Source: Flavobacteriales bacterium (lineage in GTDB: Bacteria; Bacteroidota; Bacteroidia; Flavobacteriales_F; PHOS-HE28). From it: a stretch of 64,000 nt of DNA. The stretch covers positions 3,038,001 to 3,102,000 of the forward strand of contig CP064979.1 of NCBI GenBank assembly GCA_016699575.1. The letters are read 5' to 3'. Numbering within the stretch: the stretch's first letter is position 1; the number at the start of each line of letters is the position of its first letter. The position numbers were made by a program, and so were the translations under genes. The notes beneath the pieces were generated by a model, which saw only the letters and a list, made by a program, of their open reading frames with translations, had not been told where the DNA came from and ran no database searches. Below, piece after piece: positions 8,522-15,035 of this stretch.

Positions 8522-9312
8522 GCAACACCATTGCGCTGTTCCGCTGGTCGGCGATGGCATGGCTTGCGGCCTATGCGTTCAGCATCCTGTTGCTCGGCGA
8601 TGGTGCGTGGATCAGCGCGCCAGTGCAGTTATCGCCACGCGGTGGTGTCCTGCAAGCGATCGGCGAGCTGGTGTTCGCGCTGCCGGTGCCGGTGTGCACG
8701 GGCCTTGTCGTTTGCATGCTGTTGTTGGTAGCGTGCTTGGCGTGGAAACCGCGCTGGCACCTGGGCCTCGTTGTCTGGCTGTTGTTCCGCGTGGTATCGC
8801 ACCGCATGTGGCTGGCCAGCAACGGTGGTGTTCAGCTCATGGAGAACATGCTTTTGTGGCTCCCGCTCATGCACGTTCGCCCTGGTGGCGCGATCAGCAC
8901 CACGGCATTCCGGTTGGCCCGCTTCCAATTGCTGCTGGCTTACGCGGCCGCGGCGGCGCACAAGTTCACCGGCTCGGCGTGGCTCGATGGCACAGCGGTC
9001 GTGCTCGTCGCAACCGATGCGCAGTTCCACTTGGGTTGGTTGCTGCGCATGCCTTGGCTTTGCACGGTGCTCACGTACGCGGCCCTGGCGTGGATGACCA
9101 CCTTCCCGTTCGCGCTATGGTGGCGGGGCACAAGGCGCCCGTGGTTGCTGATCGGGGTGCTGTTCCACATCGGAACGGCCGTATTCATGGGTATCCCGCA
9201 GATGGGACTGGCGTTCATTGCGTGCTACGCGCTCTGGATGCAGGACGACGAGGCCGAGCGGATCATTTCTTGGTTGCGTCAACGTGTGCGCCGCTCCCCA
9301 ATGGCCGCGTGA
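8518..9312 (+). CDS. HTTM-like multi-pass membrane protein
   Basis: A 264-residue protein with about six to seven hydrophobic segments and few charges, including WLAAYAFSILLL near the start, GLVVCMLLLVACLAW and AFIACYALWM near the end. Buried His and Trp residues, such as LFRVVSHRMWLASNGG and AAAAHKFTGSAWLDG, resemble the horizontally transferred transmembrane (HTTM) domain of vitamin K gamma-carboxylase relatives. Those bacterial proteins are mostly unassigned. Its start overlaps the upstream stop by four bases, so the two are translated together. The family call rests on pattern and context only. Confidence 0.6.
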   Translation: MSNTIALFRWSAMAWLAAYAFSILLLGDGAWISAPVQLSPRGGVLQAIGELVFALPVPVCTGLVVCMLLLVACLAWKPRWHLGLVVWLLFRVVSHRMWLASNGGVQLMENMLLWLPLMHVRPGGAISTTAFRLARFQLLLAYAAAAAHKFTGSAWLDGTAVVLVATDAQFHLGWLLRMPWLCTVLTYAALAWMTTFPFALWWRGTRRPWLLIGVLFHIGTAVFMGIPQMGLAFIACYALWMQDDEAERIISWLRQRVRRSPMAA

Positions 9313-9325
9313 CTATCCTTGTTCC

Positions 9326-10009
9326 ATGCAGAGGCCGATGAGCTGGACCGCGGTACCGTGGGCGTTGCTGCTTGCGCTGTTGTTCAACGGCTGCGTGATC
9401 ACCAACCCGGCCAAGTACTACGCCGCGGCGGAAGCGAAGAAGCCGTACGATGCCGTGATCGTGCCGGGCGTGCCGTTCAACGGCGTTGCTTGGGACAGCA
9501 CCATGAAGCTGCGTGTGCACTGGGCCGTGCACCTGTACGAGCAGGGCATTGCACGCAATCTCATCTTCAGTGGTGGTGCCGTTTACACGCCTTACTTGGA
9601 GGCCAACATCATGAGCCTCTACGCGCAACAGCTCGGTGTGCCGCCCGAGCATTGCCACTTGGACCCGATCGCGGAGCACAGCACCGAGAACCTGTTCTAC
9701 GGCTGGCGCAAAGGACGCGCACTGGGTTTCACGCGCATGGCCGTGGCCACCGACATCTTCCAGAGCAAGATGACCAAGGCGTTCGGCAAGAAGATGGAAC
9801 GGCGCCTGGGTGCGGTCATCGACATCATCCCGGTGGTCTGGGACACGCGCAAGGGCCCGCTCAACTTGTCCGATCCCGTCATCGACCCGTCGTCGGCGCG
9901 GATGATGGGCGCGTTCGTGTCCATCCTTGATCGCGAGAAATTCTGGAAGCGCTTCCGCGGCACGTTGGGCAAGAACGTGGATTGGGAGGCGCCGGTCGTC
10001 ACACCGTGA
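9326..10009 (+). CDS. DUF218/YdcF-like protein, probable lipoprotein
   Basis: A 227-residue protein with the DUF218 fold pattern: PYDAVIVPGVPFNG, then GIARNLIFSGGAVYTPY with the SGG turn, EHSTENLFYGW and a C-terminal segment. SanA/YdcF/ElyC relatives act in envelope or peptidoglycan metabolism. The N-terminus is hydrophobic and ends in a Cys (LLLALLFNGCVI), so it may be a lipoprotein, although FNGC is not a perfect lipobox. Start at 9326, 14 bases past the upstream stop; an in-frame ATG at 9338 is equally possible. It converges on the next minus-strand gene. Confidence 0.75.
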   Translation: MQRPMSWTAVPWALLLALLFNGCVITNPAKYYAAAEAKKPYDAVIVPGVPFNGVAWDSTMKLRVHWAVHLYEQGIARNLIFSGGAVYTPYLEANIMSLYAQQLGVPPEHCHLDPIAEHSTENLFYGWRKGRALGFTRMAVATDIFQSKMTKAFGKKMERRLGAVIDIIPVVWDTRKGPLNLSDPVIDPSSARMMGAFVSILDREKFWKRFRGTLGKNVDWEAPVVTP

Positions 10010-10021
10010 TCACCGGCGGGG

Positions 10022-11377
10022 TCAGGGTGTGGGGCCTACGGCGTTACCGGGCTCCAGTTCGCCGATGAGCCCTTCAGCCATTACAGTGCTCAGTTCATCA
10101 ACGATCAGGGACCCATCGCGTTTGGACTTGATCAGGATCACTTGGTCGTGAAGGACCTTGGTGTCCAAGTACACCGTCCGTGGCGCACTTGTCCCGCAGC
10201 GCACTTCCACCGGCAAGGCATCGGCACGGCGCAACGGTTCGTATTCGTAGTGCTGCCCCGGGCGCAGGCACGTTTCGCGGCCACCGAAAATGAACAGGCA
10301 CGCGGTGGTGTCCGATGCACTATGCTTCGAGTGGATGAAATAGCAACGTGCCCGGGAAGGAGCGCCATTGATCGTCCTGTCGAGCAGGGGTTCGATCCGG
10401 CCGGAAAGCAGGTCCACCCGTACGGTCGTTTCCGTGACGACCGTGGTGCGGCTGAGCAGTACGGCGGAGGCGCCAACGAGACCGAACATGCCCATGGCCG
10501 GGCTGATACCGGTGGCAACATCGCCCAAGGGAACACGGGCGGTGAAGTCCTGGCCATCCCATTTCAATGGCACGTAGAACGGCCCTAGGTTCATGTACAA
10601 ACGTTCCCCATCGCTGCAGCCCCATGCTTCGCGCTGGTGCAGGTCGGCCGACTTGCCGAAGCTTCCTTTGATCGGCGCGCCGTCGACGGTGGTGATATCG
10701 AAACCCGACATGCTCGCCAAGGTGTCGATCTTGTCCGATCGGAAATCCTGGAAGGTCGTGTAAATGCCCGGCCGGAGCGCCTGAGCACGAGCAATGGGCA
10801 GATCGAGCGCGACCGCGGGTGTGCGTGCATTGTTGAGCGGCGCAGGTGTCCTGTTGAGCAAGCCATTGCGGTGCGCGGTCCAAGCGCCATGGAACACTTC
10901 TTCGATGCACCGGGCCAGCAACGTGGTGTGATGCCAGCGGTCCACACCGGCCCGATCGCTGCTCAGGCTCGTGCCGTGATCATAACAACGCACCCAAGAA
11001 GAGCCCGATCGTTCAAAGAACTCGATGTGCAACGAGCAGAAAGCGATCTCCTGCTTGCCGATCATGTTGTCCTCCAGTTGCAGTACGTTCACTTTCAGCG
11101 CCACGTGCCATGCTGCACTATCGCTGGCCAAGCTCCGCCGCAGCAGCGTGCTGAGGGCTTCATCGATCGGTTCTTTCGAGGAGAGGCGTTTGTCGTTGCC
11201 CGAGATCGAAGCGTGCAAGGTGCCCAGTGGTGCGTCGGCGCCGAACCCCAATACAACGGTGTCCACGGCGATGCGTATGCCGCGGAGATCCGGCTCCGCG
11301 GCGCTCAGATCGATGACGCGTTGAGCCGGAACCACGAGGCAATGCGCAAGAACCAGAACGAAGAGCGGGGTCCGCAT
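10022..11377 (-). CDS. Secreted protein of unknown function
   Basis: A 451-residue protein with a clear signal peptide (MRTPLFVLVLAHCLVVPAQR) and a mature part without membrane segments. It begins VIDLSAAEPDLRGIRIAVDT and contains several Cys residues, including CSLHIEFF, WVRCYDHG and CYFIHSKHSASDTTACLF. One internal hydrophobic stretch (GISPAMGMFGLVGASAVLL) may be a buried strand pair or a membrane-associated loop. I cannot assign a family. It lies 31 nt downstream of the barrel gene that follows glyA and is probably in that minus-strand run. Most likely periplasmic or surface-exposed. Confidence 0.65.
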   Translation of the reverse strand: MRTPLFVLVLAHCLVVPAQRVIDLSAAEPDLRGIRIAVDTVVLGFGADAPLGTLHASISGNDKRLSSKEPIDEALSTLLRRSLASDSAAWHVALKVNVLQLEDNMIGKQEIAFCSLHIEFFERSGSSWVRCYDHGTSLSSDRAGVDRWHHTTLLARCIEEVFHGAWTAHRNGLLNRTPAPLNNARTPAVALDLPIARAQALRPGIYTTFQDFRSDKIDTLASMSGFDITTVDGAPIKGSFGKSADLHQREAWGCSDGERLYMNLGPFYVPLKWDGQDFTARVPLGDVATGISPAMGMFGLVGASAVLLSRTTVVTETTVRVDLLSGRIEPLLDRTINGAPSRARCYFIHSKHSASDTTACLFIFGGRETCLRPGQHYEYEPLRRADALPVEVRCGTSAPRTVYLDTKVLHDQVILIKSKRDGSLIVDELSTVMAEGLIGELEPGNAVGPTP

Positions 11378-11408
11378 GCAAGGCGAAGCTATCGGATGTT
11401 CATCCCGG

Positions 11409-12242
11409 TCACTTGAACCTGAACTGCGCACCCAGCACCACGTTCCACTGTGCGAACCAGAAGTGCTGGGCGGCCCGATCGGCGTCATCACCGGTGGTGA
11501 GCACATCGAGCAGGTCGATGTAGCCACCGCGGACGGTGGTGCGCAGGAAAACATGTTGGAAGAACGTAGCGTGCACCCCGGCTTGTGCACCCGCTCCCCA
11601 GCCACCGAGGTTGAACTTGTTGTTGCGGCCCTCGCCGAACAAGCGCACATCCGTTCGGAGCACGACACCACCGGCGTGCAGGCCACCGAACGCTTGCACA
11701 TGGTGCTTGGCGTTGGCGGATCTCCACAACAGGTCGTAGTGGTCCGCATCGAACGAGATGAGGTTCAGGCCGTCGGTGTGCTCGAAGCGGAGCACATCCT
11801 CCGTGAGCCTCAATTCCTGGCTCCCGTTGAAACCGCCCGTTTCACCGGTGCCCGTGGGCCTCGCATAGCCGTCGCTGCGTACCACTTGATCGTGGTCCAC
11901 CACGTACTTCATATGGTCCATGCCGAGCGAGAAGCTCCACCGCTCGCGCCAGAACCAGCCGAGCCGGTAGTTGTATTGCGGTATCCAGATGGTGTTGGGC
12001 GAGAAGTAGGTGCCCGCATCGAAGTTGGTCGCCCGGTCGTGCGCCACCACATCACGCAACGTGAAGTCATGGTCGTCGCCCTCGAAGCGGATGTCGCTCT
12101 TGGTGTACCACGCCCGGTTGTAGCCCCAGTAAACGAACCAACGGCCCTTGTTGCCTGCGGCGTCCTTCGGGTGCTGCGCGGTAGTTCGCGTGCCCAGGAG
12201 CACGACCACCGCGATCATCAGAACGCGGGCTGAGCTCACCAT
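11409..12242 (-). CDS. Predicted outer-membrane beta-barrel protein
   Basis: A 277-residue protein with a signal peptide (MVSSARVLMIAVVVLLG, cleavage likely near TTAQ) and many alternating aromatic strands, such as GRWFVYWGYNRAWYTKSDI, IWIPQYNYRLGWFWRERW and a final NVVLGAQFRFK that fits the terminal strand of a barrel. Its ATG lies inside the last codons of glyA (7-nt overlap), so translation is probably coupled to it. The function is unknown; similar barrels are common in Bacteroidota and often uncharacterised. Confidence 0.7.
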   Translation of the reverse strand: MVSSARVLMIAVVVLLGTRTTAQHPKDAAGNKGRWFVYWGYNRAWYTKSDIRFEGDDHDFTLRDVVAHDRATNFDAGTYFSPNTIWIPQYNYRLGWFWRERWSFSLGMDHMKYVVDHDQVVRSDGYARPTGTGETGGFNGSQELRLTEDVLRFEHTDGLNLISFDADHYDLLWRSANAKHHVQAFGGLHAGGVVLRTDVRLFGEGRNNKFNLGGWGAGAQAGVHATFFQHVFLRTTVRGGYIDLLDVLTTGDDADRAAQHFWFAQWNVVLGAQFRFK

Positions 12243-13540
12243 GCGTTCAACGGCCGCAGGCGCATCATGCCGCCCACTTGGAACCGGACGCGGTCCAGTT
12301 CGGCTTTGTCGCTCGCGTGCGTCAACGCGGTGTCGATCATCTGGGCCACCTGCGCGCATTCCGTTTCTTTCAGACCGCGCGTGGTAACGGCCGGTGTGCC
12401 GATGCGGATACCACTGGTGACGAAAGGGCTTTGCGTATCGAAGGGCACCATGTTCTTGTTCACGGTGATGCCTGCCATGCCGAGCGCGGCCTCGGCGTCC
12501 TTGCCGGTGATGTCCTTGTTGCGCAGGTCGATGAGCATGCAGTGGTTGTCGGTACCTCCGCTCACGATGTTGTAGCCTTTGGCCACCAACGCTTCGGCGA
12601 TGGCTTTCGCATTGGCGATCACTTGTTTGCCGTAGGTGACGAACCCCGGTTGCAGTGCCTCGGCGAACGCCACGGCCTTGGCACCGATCACATGCTCCAG
12701 CGGGCCGCCCTGCGTTCCGGGGAACACGCCGCTGTCCAGCAACGCGCTCATCTTCCGCACTTCACCCTTCGGGGTTTTCAGTCCCCATGGATTGTCGAAG
12801 TCGCGGCCCATCATGATGAGGCCACCGCGCGGACCGCGCAACGTTTTGTGGGTGGTGGTGGTAACGATGTGGCAGTGCGGCAGCGGATCGTTGAGCAGCT
12901 TGGCGGCGATGAGCCCGGCGGGATGGCTCACATCGGCCAGGAGCAGTGCGCCCACTTCATCGGCGATGGCCCTGAAGCGGGCGTAGTCCCAATCGCGGCT
13001 GTACGCACTGGCGCCGCAGATGATCAGTTTCGGTTTCTCCTTCCGTGCCGTCTCGGCCACCAGGTCCATGTCCACACGGCCGGTCTCCTTGCTCACCCCG
13101 TAGAACGTGGCGTGGTAGAGCTTGCCGCTGAAGTTCACCGGGCTGCCGTGCGTGAGGTGGCCGCCATGGCTGAGGTCGAACCCGAGGATCGTATCACCCG
13201 GCTTCAGGCACGCGAGCATCACGCTGGCGTTGGCTTGCGCGCCGCTGTGCGGTTGCACATTGGCCCAAGCAGCCCCGAAGAGCTTCTTCACCCGGTTGAT
13301 GGCCAGGTTCTCCACTTCGTCCACCACTTCACAACCGCCGTAGTAGCGTTTGCCGGGCAAGCCCTCAGCGTATTTGTTGGTGAGCACGCTGCCCATGGCC
13401 GCCATCACCTGCGGGCTCACGAAATTCTCGCTGGCGATCAGCTCCAATCCGTTGGTTTGGCGGATGCGTTCGCGTTCGATCAGATCGAAGATGGCGGCAT
13501 CGGCATGCTGCACCGGGGCTGCGGTGGTGGTTCCTTCCAT
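12236..13540 (-). CDS. glyA: Serine hydroxymethyltransferase
   Basis: GlyA interconverts serine and glycine with tetrahydrofolate, supplying one-carbon units. The 434-residue length is typical. The N-terminal LIASENFVSPQVMAAMGS and TNKYAEGLPGKRYYGG motifs are present, and the PLP-binding lysine lies in VTTTTHKTLRGPRGG (about Lys232). DVSHPAGLIA and the substrate-side Arg region near TSGIRIGTPAVTTRGL are intact. A TACTTTCG element lies 31 nt upstream of the ATG. Downstream it overlaps a beta-barrel gene by 7 nt, an odd partner for a folate enzyme. Confidence 0.97.
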   Translation of the reverse strand: MEGTTTAAPVQHADAAIFDLIERERIRQTNGLELIASENFVSPQVMAAMGSVLTNKYAEGLPGKRYYGGCEVVDEVENLAINRVKKLFGAAWANVQPHSGAQANASVMLACLKPGDTILGFDLSHGGHLTHGSPVNFSGKLYHATFYGVSKETGRVDMDLVAETARKEKPKLIICGASAYSRDWDYARFRAIADEVGALLLADVSHPAGLIAAKLLNDPLPHCHIVTTTTHKTLRGPRGGLIMMGRDFDNPWGLKTPKGEVRKMSALLDSGVFPGTQGGPLEHVIGAKAVAFAEALQPGFVTYGKQVIANAKAIAEALVAKGYNIVSGGTDNHCMLIDLRNKDITGKDAEAALGMAGITVNKNMVPFDTQSPFVTSGIRIGTPAVTTRGLKETECAQVAQMIDTALTHASDKAELDRVRFQVGGMMRLRPLNAW

Positions 13541-13570
13541 GGGTGGCTTCCGGCAAGTGCGGAGATGGGC

Positions 13571-13578
13571 CGAAAGTA
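13571..13578 (-). promoter_or_regulatory. Probable -7 promoter element (TACTTTCG) of glyA
   Basis: The minus strand reads TACTTTCG at 13578-13571, one base from TAnnTTTG, 30 nt before the glyA ATG. A clear TTG -33 box is not seen 19-21 nt upstream, so this rests on the -7 match and its position. Confidence 0.4.
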
Positions 13579-13594
13579 GGAGCGGAACGGTGGA

Positions 13595-14053
13595 TCAGCC
13601 GGTCCTTGGCCTGCTGAGGCTGCTGCTGACGAGGAGGACCAGCAGGACCACGGGATATTGCACCATGTGAAGGAGCATCACCGCGATGCCCATGCCACCA
13701 GTGAAGAGGTAACCCAAGGCATGGAACAGCAAGGCCGCAAGCGCCACGGCGCCGATGATGAGCAAAATGGGCTTTGCGTAGCGGTGGTCTCCGTGGAGCA
13801 ACCGGGCCAGGGCCAACGCCAAAAGCGCGTTCACCGCGATGTAGACCAATGACATGCACCACTTGAGCGCGGTGAGCGCCTGCAGGGACCAACCGGCCAC
13901 GAACGATCGGAACGCCGAATGCGCATACGAGAACGGGGTGCCGCGCGATAGATGATCGATCTGGTAGTTGAGGTTGATGAAGAGGAACTCGCGGCGCTCG
14001 GCGAGCAGGACGGCAACAAGCAGCACCGCACCGATGAGCAGCCTCCGCTTCAT
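13595..14053 (-). CDS. Exosortase F-associated membrane protein
   Basis: A 152-residue protein with four probable membrane segments: LLIGAVLLVAVLLAE near the N-terminus, then SLVYIAVNALLALALARLL, ILLIIGAVALAALLFHALGY and VMLLHMVQYPVVLLVLLVSS. The opening ERREFLFINLNYQIDHLS and its position directly after XrtF match the small membrane protein that accompanies exosortase F in flavobacteria. Its ATG overlaps the xrtF stop by four bases. Its job is unknown; it probably assists XrtF. It ends the three-gene unit. Confidence 0.8.
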   Translation of the reverse strand: MKRRLLIGAVLLVAVLLAERREFLFINLNYQIDHLSRGTPFSYAHSAFRSFVAGWSLQALTALKWCMSLVYIAVNALLALALARLLHGDHRYAKPILLIIGAVALAALLFHALGYLFTGGMGIAVMLLHMVQYPVVLLVLLVSSSLSRPRTG

Positions 14054-14589
14054 GCTGCAGCGTTCAGAGCTGGCCCCCCGGCGCGGCGCACCCACCACCA
14101 CCAGAGCAGCAACACCCACCCGTAGACCACGATGTAGAAGACATAGTCGTGATTGAACTCAAGCCATCCGTAGTCGTGTTTCACCACGAGAGCGAGCACC
14201 ACCACGCGAAGCGTGTTGATCAGATGGATGCTCAGGATGCCGACCGGCAGGAACCATGCACGTTGCGACCAACGGCCCGGGTACGCGATGATGAAGATGC
14301 TGAACACGGCCATCACGGTAACACCGTTGCAGGGGTCACCGATCCACAGGTTGTGCCCCCCCTGCACGCCGATGGTGCGATAGTTCGGGTCGGGCTCCGG
14401 AAGCAATTGCTCCCCCAGCGCTTCGAGGGTGCCCCCGGCCAGCCACATGATGCCATCGATGACCGTGCGGTCCAGGGACGTGCGCGGATGCAACACCCAG
14501 TGATAGACCATCAACCAACCTGCGAAGAGCAGGACCCCGGTGACCAGGAACCGGAGCAGAGGGTCTTCCTTGAACGGAAGACGGGCCAT
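14050..14589 (-). CDS. xrtF: Exosortase family protein XrtF
   Basis: A 179-residue multi-pass membrane cysteine protease/transpeptidase of the exosortase type. All three expected active-site residues are present in order: Cys in GDPCNGV, Arg in INTLRVV and His in EFNHDYVF, each next to a membrane segment. Exosortases cleave a short C-terminal signal from secreted proteins, and the single upstream gene encodes a small protein with such a signal. Start and stop are fused to the neighbours (TGATG upstream, ATGA downstream), so the three products should be made in fixed proportion. XrtF is, to my knowledge, typical of flavobacteria. Confidence 0.88.
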   Translation of the reverse strand: MARLPFKEDPLLRFLVTGVLLFAGWLMVYHWVLHPRTSLDRTVIDGIMWLAGGTLEALGEQLLPEPDPNYRTIGVQGGHNLWIGDPCNGVTVMAVFSIFIIAYPGRWSQRAWFLPVGILSIHLINTLRVVVLALVVKHDYGWLEFNHDYVFYIVVYGWVLLLWWWWVRRAGGPALNAAA

Positions 14590-14813
14590 CAGGCCGTGAC
14601 CTTACGGGCGCGACGGGCTTTCAGCGCCATGCGGCCACCCAACAGCGCACCGGCCGCGGCCAGCAACGAAACACCACCGTCGATAGGGATGCAAGGTGGA
14701 GGCCAACAGGGCGGCGGACCACCCACAGGCGGCCCGCCTTGGGCCAACAAACCACCCAATACAGGCACAACGGCGAGGAGGAGGAGGAGTACGGTGCGTG
14801 CGTAGGGTCGCAT
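14589..14813 (-). CDS. Small Gly/Pro/Cys-rich secreted protein with PID-CTERM-like sorting signal
   Basis: A 74-residue protein with an N-terminal hydrophobic signal (TVLLLLLAVVPVLGGLLAQ), a very short mature core of Gly, Pro and Cys (PPVGGPPPCWPPPCIP), then PIDGG followed by a hydrophobic segment and a basic tail ending KARRARKVTA. PIDGG plus helix plus basic tail is the layout of PID-CTERM-type exosortase signals. Its stop overlaps the xrtF start (TGATG). It is the obvious XrtF substrate, with a mature part of only about 18-25 residues. The start was placed at the ATG beginning MRPYART; an upstream in-frame ATG would spoil the signal peptide. Confidence 0.75.
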   Translation of the reverse strand: MRPYARTVLLLLLAVVPVLGGLLAQGGPPVGGPPPCWPPPCIPIDGGVSLLAAAGALLGGRMALKARRARKVTA

Positions 14814-14973
14814 TACGGGGGCCAGCAGGGTCAGGTTCCGAGGCGCCAAATGTAGAAGAATTGACATGGTGCGTCCTATCGTTCACCAAGAGGTTATCAC
14901 CACGTTTCGACAATGCAGTGCTGGGAACCGGCGAAGTGGGGATGCCGGACCTCACCAAGGCGGGGTGCCCGGC

Positions 14974-14981
14974 TATATTCG
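14974..14981 (+). promoter_or_regulatory. Possible -7 promoter element (TATATTCG) of the polysaccharide cluster
   Basis: TATATTCG lies 54 nt before the Wzc-like ATG in the 222-bp gap between divergent transcription units. It has two changes from TAnnTTTG, and no TTG is seen at the usual distance upstream. Nothing else in the gap is recognisable. Confidence 0.3.
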
Positions 14982-15035
14982 CCGCCTCTTTTCCAGAAAC
15001 GGTCCTGATCTCACGGACCAGTACCTGCACTCTGA

